Below, one piece after another: positions 56,801 to 62,569 of a stretch of DNA of 64,000 bases. Under the pieces are notes generated by a model. It was given only the letters and a program-made list of their open reading frames with translations. It did no database searches and was not told where the DNA came from. The DNA is taken from NCBI RefSeq assembly GCF_032118995.1, contig NC_092665.1:11450512-11514511 (forward strand), written 5' to 3'. This DNA comes from Asterias amurensis (Eukaryota; Echinodermata; Asteroidea; Forcipulatida; Asteriidae). Each line of letters starts with the position of its first letter. Position 1 is the first letter of the stretch. The position numbers and the translations under genes were made by a program.

Positions 56801-59410
56801 GTAATCTTAAAGCGAAAGAAGTCATGTTCATGCCCGGTGCTTAAATCTGTTAGCTTCTTCATCCTTTCATCTTAATTTTCTTCTTTCTCAGTAGGGAACA
56901 TTTTTACTTGATGTACAAAACTCACCCCAGTGTTATGTGAAAGTTATATTTTCGCCTAGACTTAAAACTGTTACCATAACTTGTTCATCTCTTGTCCTAT
57001 TTTGTTCTTCTTCTTAACAGAGAAATGTCATTACTTGACATACAATCTCATCCCAGTTTTACAAGAAAGTTATCATTATGCCTGGGCTTAAATCTGTTAC
57101 TGTTACTTGTTCATCTTTCGTCTTAATTTGTCTTCTTTCTCAACAGAGAAATGTCATTACTTGATGTACAATCTCAACATGGTTTTACAAGGATACTATC
57201 TTTATGCCTGGGGCTTTTAATAGACTATTTACTTGTTCATCTTTCATTCTATTTTGTCTTCTTTCTCAATAGAGAAATGTCATTACTTGATGTACAATCT
57301 CAACCCAGTTTTACAAGAAAGTTCATTTTTATGCCTGGGTCTTAAGATTGTTTACTTGTTCATCTTTCATCCTATTTTGTCTTCTTTCTCAACAGTGAAA
57401 CATCATAATCTTACCCAGTTTTACAAGAAAGCCAACTTTATGCTCGGGCTTAAAAAACTCTATCATGTTATTTTGTCTTCTTTCTAAATAGAGAAACGCC
57501 AGTACTTGAGAGAGACGTCAACGGCGGAGTATCTTCAAGGCATGATGTGCTCAACCTCCCCAAGAAGCTTACTGCCTCTCTTCTCATCCTGGTCTTTATT
57601 ATGTCTCGGGAAAGCTTCCTCGTACAACCCCAGCAAAGGTGAGAAGCAGCAGCATTTTGTACCCTTAAATTTTCTTTTCATTATAATGTTTTCCCTCTCA
57701 GACAATAGTGCAGGGTTGTTTATTATGTCTCGGGAAAGCTTCCTCGTACAACCCCAGCAAAGGTGAGAAGCAGCAGCATTTTGTACCCTTAAATTTTCTT
57801 TTCATTATAATGTTTTCCCTCTCAGACAATAGTGCAGGGTTGTGATCTGCCGAGATCTTATTTTTCCCTGGTAACATGAAAAGTAATGTATAACGTTATA
57901 CATCACCTCGATCATTCCCACCGTTGCTTGTTTCCAGCGCCCAGTTGGATATTATGAATAGGCCTGGGTATGAGCAGAGCATGGGTATGAGGTTGTAATT
58001 ACGCTGGTACTAGGTAAACTGATAAACATTCCGCTACGTTGTGCCGTCAGGAACAGTGAAGCAACATTTTGTTTTTCTTTTTAAAAGCAATGCCATTGTT
58101 GTTTACGTTTGCAAGTGTTATCGGTTGCTCATAATTCAATTGTGTGTTGTTTGTTTCCTCCTGCAATATTATTTCTGTGGCACAAAAATCAATTGTTGCA
58201 CACTGTGACCGGGTCCATGATGAACCATTTCACCTGACATCATATTTTCTTGTAACGGATTGCTGCTTTTTAATTTTTATTGTTTTATGTTTTGTGTTGT
58301 GCATAGAGGCTCCTGCATATGCGCTATATAAATTATGTATCGTATTATTCATTATTATTAATATTTATTTATCTACTTATTCGTAACCATGTTGTTCTTG
58401 TCATTGGCTTAAAGTTTGATATAAAGATAAATTTGTTTATTTCAGCAATTTTAATATTCTTTAATAATTTAAACGCATATTTTGATCGTATAATAGTTTT
58501 TTATGTCTCCTTATGTGACTGGATCAACAGGCTTCCCAGCTACGGTGTCTAAGTTTGCTTTTGTAGAACTAGGGTTGTTTTGTAAACTCTAGTGCCTGGA
58601 TTGTTTCTTTTGGTTTTATTTGTTATTTATTCATTCACATCAGTCTTATTGTTTAAGAAGGATAATAAGTATGTAATTTCCAACTTTTAATAACTAAATT
58701 AAAAAGAAAATGATTTAGTTTTTAGCAAACTTTTGTCATTGTTAGTACTTTTTCCTTGATCTATTGTTATATAATTCTGAATGGATCACCTTTGTTGAAT
58801 ATGGTTGTTAATCAGAAAATAACCATTAATTGCTTCCATGCGTATAGGAGCAAAAATTATGAATAATAAGTGATTCCCATGCATTTGTACTAAAAGGTGG
58901 GTGGACTTCCTGATATTTGTTTATTTTGTTTGGTTCACTGAGTATAGGACTTGACCAGCCAGGTTTCCTGAGGGATTCAAATTTCCTGCTTCCATGGGAT
59001 ATTCCCATTAACCAAGAATTTGAATAATAAGAACCATGAATGGCTACCCTTCATATAGGAGTAAATTTGATCAGTAATAAGTGACTCTTGGGCTTTGTAC
59101 TGGTGCGATCAGTGAGCAGATTTCCTGAATTTTGCTTTTATTTTTTGTTTCGGTCACTGATTTCAGGACTTGACCAGCCAGGTTTCTTGAGGGATTCCAA
59201 CTTCCTACTTCCATGGGATATTCCCATTCCCAAAGGAAGTGCACTGGATCCATCGTGGCCTGTACCAAGTGAGTCTGCCAGCGGGGGTGGCCGGAAAGGT
59301 GGCAAACACCGCGACAAGAGGGGACACAAAGGTATGAGAACAACTAATCTACAAAGTAATAAGGATGAGAAACTTTAGACTGAGACTGGTTTTTTTCTTT
59401 GGATATATTA

Positions 59411-59444
<34 letters not shown>

Positions 59445-61479
59445 ACATTTAGGTACGCTATTCATGGTAAAACCATATCACAGCATTTACAAAGAGAAAT
59501 ATATTAAACATACAAACGAACAACAATAGAAAAACATGAAAATAAATGCTGAGGATTGTGTTTCCCAGAGTTACTTCAAATCTATAACTCCAAGAGTGAT
59601 TACCAGACGTGCACCTTCCCTTTGAATATGGATCCGAGTTCCAGATCTTTTTGACAGCAACTTCTCTTGAAAGAAATCCTTTTTGTTATGCTGACAGTAT
59701 CCCGATAATCGTGTGACTAATTTTGAGCTTTTATTATGTCACGTTTTGTTTGTAGATGCTAATAGTGATCCCAGCATACGTGCTTACATCGGTAACGAGT
59801 ACGAATGCCCAAGAGGGCACAGATTCATCTGCTCCGGCCCGGATAAGATCGTGAAGGCAACCAGTAGCGGCATTGTGAAGGATACCGGTACAAAGCTTGT
59901 AACCTCTGACATGCCGCTGTATCATCCGTGCCCGTGTAGGTAAGTACCTGCAGTGTGTCTCTCATGTCAAAATAGGACTTACAATTCTAAAATGAATTTA
60001 ATTTCTATTTTGCATTTTTTTTCATTTAGTGAACAAATTAAAATGAGCCATTTCTTGGCAGCGTGTATACAGAATGAATAGCTCTCAAAAGAGTTAAAGG
60101 GTTTCGATACATTTTGTAGATCAAGTTTTGGGTCATGACATGAATCCCTACTCACTGTGAATGAAGATGTATTTAATACCATGGAGGATTCTACCTACAC
60201 GGTTATACAATTTACCTCAGGTGGGTCCCGTAAATGCGTTGTACATGCTAGAATAGTTTTCTTTTTTGTGACAATGTTTTATTCATTTCTCAAAACTACA
60301 TGTACAGCCCCTAGGCAAGTGGTACTTTAATTGAAGCTTTCTACCATCATTATCTTTAAACCGTGTAAGTTTAATATAAATCTGTGGACGTTGTGTTTTG
60401 TTTTCTACAAAAAGTACCCAGACCCTTAAATCAAATAAAAAAGTACAATTTATGTCTGTGCTTACCAGGTCCACCAAGCCGCCCCTTGGCCAGCTGATGC
60501 GGGCCTTTGTAGTCACCCCAGATGTACCCCTCTACATCAAGCTAAACCCACGTCTGAGGCCCGGCCCCCACCCCTGCCCTATCTTCCATCCGGGTGTCTC
60601 AGAAGATGGAATTACGCTCTCTGGTAACAGCTTATGGGTCCTGAGGTTTCCGTATCCTTTGAACTCCTGGTTACTTCTAATAACTCTTTGTACTTGAAAC
60701 AAAATTAAAGGTACTGGACTTTATTGGTAATTACTCAAAATAATTGTGAGCAAAAAAATGTACTTGGTAACTAGCAATGGAGAGCTGTTGATATTATAAA
60801 ACATTGTGAGAGACTTCTCCCTCTGAAGTGACATGGTCTTTGAGAAAGAGGTAATTTCTCACTCAAATAATAAAAGACTTCAGGCTTGAAGCTGTTTTTA
60901 AGCTTCCGAAAGCCCCCAAATTTGTTCAACAAGGATGTTTTTTCTCCAAATTTTCACAGGTTTGTTATTTTGTGCATATGTTGGGATACACCAAGTGATA
61001 CTGGTCTATGACATTTACCAATAGTGTCCAGTGTCTATAAGAGATCATCAAAAGTTTTCAACATGCTTAACCCTTTTATACACCAGTTATTTTGGTGATA
61101 AATTGACTATATTATGAACACATTTATTGTTAATCATAGTTTGGCAAATGGCAGCTGCCCCAAACAGGTCAAAGTAGCACCCTCGATGCTTGTTCCGATT
61201 CTGAAAACTGTGTGGTCGTGCAATCATTCAAAAGCACACTGGATAATATTGAATGGTCAAACAGTAGGAGGGTTAACATAGCATCCAAAGCGTACAAGTT
61301 CACCCATTGGGAAGAGTTTCTTCAAAATTTTAAATTTCCCTTAACGTCGTTTATCCAGTTATGTTTACGTTGACGAAAATGGCCCCATCCTGCCCCCAAC
61401 GGACAACCAGCCCCCTCCCTCGGCCAAACTCCTACGGGGTATGTATCTGACATCAGCCCAGAAGCCCCCCGACCCCTGA
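38831..61479 (+). CDS. SMG8: SMG8, NMD SMG1-complex subunit, 22 coding exons
   Basis: Exons: 38831-38958, 41291-41405, 42370-42411, 43221-43343, 44183-44266, 45282-45349, 46313-46424, 46597-46662, 47000-47088, 47939-48069, 48432-48643, 50185-50324, 51670-51757, 52135-52290, 53533-53676, 54537-54756, 55095-55250, 57492-57638, 59167-59331, 59756-59939, 60469-60651, 61359-61479. All junctions are GT-AG and keep phase: 2874 nt, 957 aa (human about 990). The N-terminal G-fold starts at [11 protein letters not shown], a degenerate P-loop. Conserved blocks follow: [56 protein letters not shown] [104 protein letters not shown]8 pairs with SMG9 and restrains SMG1 kinase, which phosphorylates UPF1. Exon 1 is the least certain: no similarity seen, but its GTGAGT donor is strong and the phase fits exon 2. 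Duplicated splice sites flank exons 18 and 19. Confidence 0.95.
39241..40030. mobile_element. Rearranged LINE (non-LTR retrotransposon) fragment
   Basis: Plus strand 39241-39477 encodes the middle of a reverse transcriptase: [20 protein letters not shown], a stop, [19 protein letters not shown] and the catalytic FADD of KFADDTKVF. Minus strand from about 40030 to 39478 encodes the segment just upstream in such proteins ([36 protein letters not shown]) with frameshifts. The two halves meet head-on at about 39477, so one part has been inverted. CR1/Jockey-type similarity is judged by eye. Dead copy in SMG8 intron 1. Confidence 0.82.
40146..40615 (+). mobile_element. SINE, family SA, full length
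   Basis: GTGTCGTGGCTGAGCGGTTA head, GGGTTCGAATCCC B box, body to TTGTAAACCATTACATGGTG, ATT-rich part, and the terminal GTGACGTCCATGC...TTATAAAGCC, which parallels the end of the copy at 20619-21035. A fragment of family G (GCAGCTCTATGAAATTGGGC) lies just upstream. Confidence 0.85.
41030..41195 (+). repeat. Family F repeat, good copy
   Basis: GGCAACGGAGGCGATTG, TTGCCTTGGTGCCCTTGAG, ATGCTCCAGTAGAAATTTAC, ATAGGGTGCCCTTTACCAA and GAGGCATACAGGCCTG in order. It ends about 95 bp before SMG8 exon 2. The preceding 40965-41017 is a separate small hairpin (AGAACTATGAGGTT / AACCTCATAGTTCT). Confidence 0.65.
41517..41672. mobile_element. Short MITE, TATAGACCTTA termini
   Basis: TATAGACCTTA at the left and TAAGGTCTATA at the right. 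Its last four bases are the first four of the next element. In SMG8 intron 2. Confidence 0.7.
41669..41876 (+). mobile_element. MITE with TATAGACGATGT termini
   Basis: TATAGACGATGTAACCT and AGGTCACAACGTCTATA termini; copy of the element at 26041-26251 in the other orientation. It abuts the MITE at 41517-41672. Confidence 0.78.
41955..42265 (+). mobile_element. LINE 3' end (C-terminus of RT ORF and 3' tail)
   Basis: From about 41998 the frame reads [20 protein letters not shown] then [11 protein letters not shown] and stop at 42097-42099, the usual C-terminal ending of LINE ORF2 proteins. The tail ends TATGCGCTATATAAATGCAT plus ATT repeats. The same tail type (GCGCTATATAAAT) occurs at 58318-58340. 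5'-truncated copy in SMG8 intron 2. Confidence 0.75.
42529..42600 (+). repeat. tRNA-like SINE head, family SB
   Basis: GGATAGCTCAGTTGGTAGAG and GTCGTTGGTTCAAATCCTG; followed by TTTTCAACCCCCAGTTG as in the SB tail. A second partial head (GCTAGATAGCTCAGTTGGTT) is at 42681. Confidence 0.65.
42713..43150 (-). repeat. Tandemly duplicated SINE SC pieces
   Basis: Two units with a 217-bp offset, each GGAGGTTAGTCTTTC, ACACTATAATAA, then a reverse SC body (GCGAAGGACGCAGCTACAAT, AGGCATGCAAGGGCGCCTTT, CACATCAACCCGTT). SMG8 intron 3, ending about 70 bp before exon 4. Confidence 0.75.
43530..43771 (-). mobile_element. SINE, family SA
   Basis: Reverse copy: its 5' head is at 43771 (AAGTGTCGTGGCCGAGCGGT on the minus strand), B box GGGTTCGAATCCCC, body to AGAAGGGGTTTGCCCC. 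SMG8 intron 4. Confidence 0.82.
43786..43985 (+). mobile_element. SINE, SA-related subfamily
   Basis: Head GTCGAATGGTCGAGCGGTCA, B box GGGTTCGAGTCCC, then a shortened body (GTTGGTCCAATGTGTTGTGT, CAGTGGCTGCTGAAG, CCCTTACATGGTG). It lies head-to-head with the reverse SA copy, 15 bp apart. Confidence 0.7.
44322..44845 (+). repeat. Seven-unit tandem array of SINE tRNA-like heads
   Basis: Unit starts at 44322, 44399, 44475, 44553, 44629, 44705 and 44781 (76-78 bp). Each has GTGGCGTGTCGTGGCC, AGCG(A/G)TCAAGCGCACTGG or a variant, and ends AGAGTTTATTATCAACT instead of a B box. Units 2-3 and 5-6 are alike, a 230-bp higher-order repeat. The rest of an SA-type SINE follows at 44846-45130. SMG8 intron 5, 56 bp after exon 5. 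Long open frames here are repeat artefacts. Confidence 0.9.
45410..45850 (+). mobile_element. Two SINE copies, family SD
   Basis: First copy about 45410-45690: GTGGTCAGTTTGGTGTAGTG, CTGGTTCGAACTCC, body with GGTTTTCACCCACATCTAAA, then an AAATGA-repeat tail. Second, partial copy about 45704-45850: GACTGGGTCAGTGGTTTCTT, CCCAGGTTCGAATCCCACCC, CATAGGTTTTCCAC. tRNA-derived by the A/B boxes. Confidence 0.65.
45918..46175 (+). repeat. Dispersed repeat I
   Basis: Second copy of the 23121-23370 sequence, with an extra GATAAAGACAGACCTGCTAC insertion that partly inverts the adjoining TGTCTTTATC. SMG8 intron 6. Confidence 0.75.
47297..47672 (+). mobile_element. TTAA MITE, family A, complete
   Basis: TTAA at 47293-47296 and 47673-47676; AGGCAGTGGACACTATTGGT at the left, CAATAGTGCCACTGGCT at the right. 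SMG8 intron 9. Confidence 0.88.
48140..48400 (+). repeat. Tandem repeat J (SMG8 intron 10)
   Basis: Three units of about 115 bp: GTGG(T)GA/CAAACA then TAGTAGGAGGGTTGACT, TAGATGC(A/T)TTCACC, TGTAAGCTGGCAC, GTTTATCATTCAAAAATATC. The array runs to about 30 bp before exon 11. Related units occur only in SMG8 introns 14 and 21. Confidence 0.75.
48704..48850 (+). repeat. Repeat related to 54890-55045
   Basis: AGCGGTCTAATGATGATGAT, CATCCCTTGAAATATTTCTG and TTTGGAGTTTATAGCTC match, in reverse, TAAACTCCAAATGCG...CATCATCATTAGACCG at 54890-55045. TTAA-type ends are suggested but not clear. Confidence 0.55.
49037..49403 (+). mobile_element. TTAA MITE, family B, complete
   Basis: TTAA at 49033-49036 and 49404-49407; termini AGCCATTATACACTTTCCGT and CCGAAAGTGTCCAATGGCT. 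SMG8 intron 11. Confidence 0.87.
49780..50084. mobile_element. TTAA MITE, family C, left end degraded
   Basis: Centre ATTTTCGTCTTAAGAGATGAAAAT with arms TAGTTTTTGAGAAATGAGTA / CTTAAAAACTACAGCACCTC; right end CCAGACCCT before TTAA (50085-50088). SMG8 intron 11. Confidence 0.7.
50775..50941. repeat. Long imperfect hairpin
   Basis: GGGAATCAAAGTGTGTTGAA ... CCACACACTTTGATTCCC, with inner arms TTTTCAACTAGTGGTTTAAA, CGAGGCCTGGTTCTT and their complements, around CTCGACTTCGTCTCGGT. SMG8 intron 12. Confidence 0.8.
50945..51115. repeat. Family F repeat copy
   Basis: AGGCCTTGCCCTTCACTCTT at the left, AGGGGCACTTCTATGTGGAA, ATTTTGAGGCCTG at the right; interior partly diverged. Confidence 0.5.
51279..51635 (+). 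mobile_element. SINE, family SA
   Basis: GTACCGTGGCCGAGCGATTA head, B box GGGTTCGAAACCCC, AAAGAACCCAGTGCACTTAT, then a different 3' end GCGCTATACAAATATCGGCT plus ATT tail, like the LINE tail at 42240. That is what SINE/LINE 3'-end sharing predicts. Ends about 35 bp before SMG8 exon 13. Confidence 0.8.
51771..52070 (+). mobile_element. SINE, family SA, 5'-degraded
   Basis: Starts 14 bp after the exon 13 donor: CCTAGCAGATAAGAGCACTG, mutated B box GTGGGTTTGAAACCC, body to CCATCACATGGTGCTATGTA. SA copies therefore flank exon 13 on both sides in the same orientation. Confidence 0.78.
52391..52750 (+). repeat. Tandem repeat J (SMG8 intron 14)
   Basis: Two units starting TACCACATAGATGCATTCAC at 52391 and 52561, each ending GATAAGCCATTTGGGAGTTA-like sequence; both contain GTTAAT(G/A)CTGTTTGTTAGAA and TGGGTTCTATGACTA. 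A partial unit precedes at 52345. Confidence 0.85.
52858..53090. mobile_element. Family G MITE
   Basis: GGGCCCAATTTCATAGC at the left and GCAGCTCTATGAAATTGGGC at the right, with TTGCTTAGCATGAA / TTCATGCTAAGCAA sub-terminal arms. SMG8 intron 14. Confidence 0.8.
53238..53454. mobile_element. GC-rich inverted-repeat MITE
   Basis: GACCCTTCCCATGAAA and TTTTATGGGAAGGGTC termini; inside, TGGTTGGCAAACGCC and TTTTGCCAACCA pair, and GACGCGCAATCGCGTC is a small hairpin. SMG8 intron 14. Confidence 0.7.
53975..54355 (+). mobile_element. TTAA MITE, family A, complete
   Basis: TTAA at 53971-53974 and 54356-54359; AGGCAGTGTACACTATTGGT left, CAATAGTGTCCACTGCCT right. SMG8 intron 15. Confidence 0.88.
54890..55045. 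repeat. Repeat related to 48704-48850
   Basis: AACCGCTTACTGAGCGATAA, TTTCAGACAGAAATATTGCA, CATCATCATTAGACCGTTTA. It ends about 50 bp before SMG8 exon 17. Confidence 0.55.
55251..56755 (+). other. SMG8 intron 17, unique part
   Basis: Apart from the diverged repeat at 55390-55620 I recognise nothing. The short open stretch after exon 17 (to about 55396) is exon 17 read through into the intron. CTGCCCAGCAC-type motifs at 55745-55830 may be another old repeat. Confidence 0.4.
55390..55620. repeat. Diverged dispersed repeat
   Basis: TTTTTGGAACCGTTTGATTG, TAATTAAGATGTAGATTTAT and GTTATGTCCATGCTGGAAAA correspond loosely to 15235-15400. SMG8 intron 17. Confidence 0.4.
56760..57489 (+). repeat. Minisatellite carrying copies of the exon 18 acceptor
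   Basis: Six degenerate units, modal period 126 bp. Each has a pyrimidine-rich TTTTGTCTTCTTTCTCAACAG-like acceptor followed by AGAAATGTCATTACTTGATG, resembling the real exon 18 start AGAAACGCCAGTACTTGAGA. Acceptor AGs end at 56789, 56894, 57020, 57146, 57272 and 57395; the true one ends at 57491. Exons begun at the decoys would meet a stop soon after. Confidence 0.88.
57595..57842 (+). repeat. Perfect 2 x 124-bp duplication of exon 18 donor
   Basis: Units 57595-57718 and 57719-57842 appear identical. Each contains the last 44 nt of exon 18, the GTGAGAAGC donor and about 80 nt of intron with TTTTCCCTCTCAG, an acceptor-like motif. Using the second donor adds 124 nt and shifts the frame. Confidence 0.95.
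57843..58820 (+). other. SMG8 intron 18, AT-rich part
   Basis: Contains a LINE-type 3' tail (TATGCGCTATATAAATTATG with ATT repeats at 58316-58380) similar to that at 42230-42265, preceded by AT-rich DNA. Nothing else recognised. Confidence 0.45.
58820..59030 (+). pseudogene. Duplicated SMG8 exon 19 start with flanking intron
   Basis: 58948-59010 matches the first 63 nt of exon 19 (59167-59229) with four differences, all synonymous; both encode [20 protein letters not shown]. After that the copy reads NQEFE and TAA TAA, and no donor is near. The upstream intron (TATAGGAG, AATAATAAGTGA, TTTATTTTG landmarks) is duplicated with more divergence, offset 211-219 bp. The copy acceptor GAGTATAG is weaker than the true GATTTCAG. 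It could be a dead duplicate or an alternative terminal or poison exon. Confidence 0.85.
59409..59443. repeat. (ATT)n microsatellite
   Basis: About 11 ATT units in SMG8 intron 19. Confidence 0.95.
60240..60425. mobile_element. TTAA MITE, family C, half copy
   Basis: GTGACAATGTTTTATTCATT, AAACTACATGTACAGCCCCT, GAAGCTTTCTACCATCATTA and CCAGACCC before TTAA; only one arm is present. It ends 43 bp before SMG8 exon 21. Confidence 0.65.
60709..61036 (+). mobile_element. TTAA MITE, family A
   Basis: TTAA at 60705-60708; AGGTACTGGACTTTATTGG left end; the right end CAATAGTGTCCAGTGTC is followed by TATAA, so that TTAA is lost. SMG8 intron 21. Confidence 0.75.
61230..61320 (+). repeat. Tandem repeat J, single unit
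   Basis: CATTCAAAAGCACACTGGAT, AATATTGAATGGTCAAACAG and TAGGAGGGTTAAC match the arrays in introns 10 and 14. Confidence 0.7.
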
Positions 61480-61945
61480 AAGAAGACAAACAGGAACTCT
61501 TGAAGAAATCTGCTTCTTCTGAGTTGTTGAGTCGGTCCCACACAGTCAACAAAACACCTGACGAATTTGCCTTTGTTTTCTCTCTCAACCCTTGTGAGGG
61601 TTTCGTGTCCATCGACTGCAATGTGAACAGCAGTGAAACACTGATGAAGAGAGAGAGAAGTCTGGGTTTCTCCGCTCAAGCCGACAAAGTTTTGGGATTG
61701 GTCTCATGGCATGTGGAGAAGTCTTCCCCAACCAGTGTTCCCCCATGCTTATTCAAACATGAGCCATCTAGCATCGCTACTTTCAATAAGCACTGCACGC
61801 ATTTTTTTGCCAGTGTCACCATCTCGCTGTGAAGGTTCGCATTGAAGGAAATACTAATAAGAAACAAATATTTGTCATTTTGTGTCATCAACGAGATATT
61901 TCCTTGACATCTACATATTATAAATAAAAACAGCCACCCCCCGAA
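61480..61945 (+). other. SMG8 3' UTR with AATAAA at 61923-61928
   Basis: Follows the TGA at 61477-61479. The plus-strand open stretch 61500-61832 lies here and has no recognisable similarity. AATAAA at 61923-61928 is the first good polyadenylation signal, giving a 3' UTR of roughly 460 nt. The actual end is inferred. Confidence 0.6.
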
Positions 61946-61980
61946 CAAAGATATTGACAAATTTGGGAGACCACCAACAT

Positions 61981-62100
61981 AGGGCTAGATAGTTCAGTTG
62001 GTAGAGCGCCGGCACGCTAAACCGGAGGTCGTTGGTTCAAATCCCGCTCTAGTCAATTTTTCTTTGTTCAACCCAAAATCATTTATAAATAAAAACAAAA
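61981..62100 (+). mobile_element. SINE, family SB
   Basis: GGGCTAGATAGTTCAGTTGG, GTTGGTTCAAATCCCGCTCT and tail TTTGTTCAACCCAAAATCAT. GGCTAGA and TCTAGTC can form a seven-pair acceptor-like stem, so the tRNA ancestry is still visible. A tail fragment is also at 1086-1130. Confidence 0.7.
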
Positions 62101-62105
62101 TGTTT

Positions 62106-62270
62106 ACCGAGCGATCTAGTTCACCGGACCCAAGCCCTGGTGTTGTTAGCAGCAGAGTGTGGGTTTGAATCCCCTTCATGACAATTGTGACCTTCAGCAA
62201 GGCACTGAACCATAATTGCTTCATGAACAGTTGGGAAGGGAGTGCATTCGCCATACCAACCAGGCTCCTA
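62106..62270 (+). repeat. SA-like SINE fragment
   Basis: ACCGAGCGATCTAGTTCACC, CAGAGTGTGGGTTTGAATCC, CTTCAGCAAGGCACTGAACC; the head lacks its first bases and the body ends at CAACCAGGCTCCTAG. Confidence 0.6.
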
Positions 62271-62389
62271 GTTGATGATAGCTATAAGCCTTTTTTCCTG
62301 ACAGACCATGGTTCAGCCCTAGGAGTAGATGACATCGTGCCCCTGGTGGCAGTTGACTAGGGTTGGTAGCCCAATTGATTTAAATATAG

Positions 62390-62568
62390 CCAGGTCTGAT
62401 ACTTCACGGAGGCAACAAAGGTGATTGCCTTTGTGCCCCAAGGTAATTGCCTTGGTGCCCTTGAAATGCTCCAGTCGAATTTTCAATTTCATCATAGGAT
62501 GCCCTTTACCAAGAAGAAAATGCCTTGGTGCCCTTGCCCTTTCAAAAACGAAGCATACAGGCCTGTAC
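62390..62568 (+). repeat. Family F repeat, good copy
   Basis: AGGTCTGATACTTCACGGAG, AATTGCCTTGGTGCCCTTGA, ATAGGATGCCCTTTACCAAG, GAAGCATACAGGCCTG. Ends fit CAGGCCTG-type inverted termini. Confidence 0.65.
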
Positions 62569-62569
62569 A

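Noticed and set aside
61500..61832. 110-residue open frame after the SMG8 stop
   Set aside because: Lies in the 3' UTR, not in frame with a spliced exon, and shows no recognisable domain.
61983..62056. Functional tRNA gene (GCT-anticodon-like loop)
   Set aside because: Acceptor stem pairs, but the T stem is poor and the sequence continues into the SB SINE tail also seen at 19490-19530.
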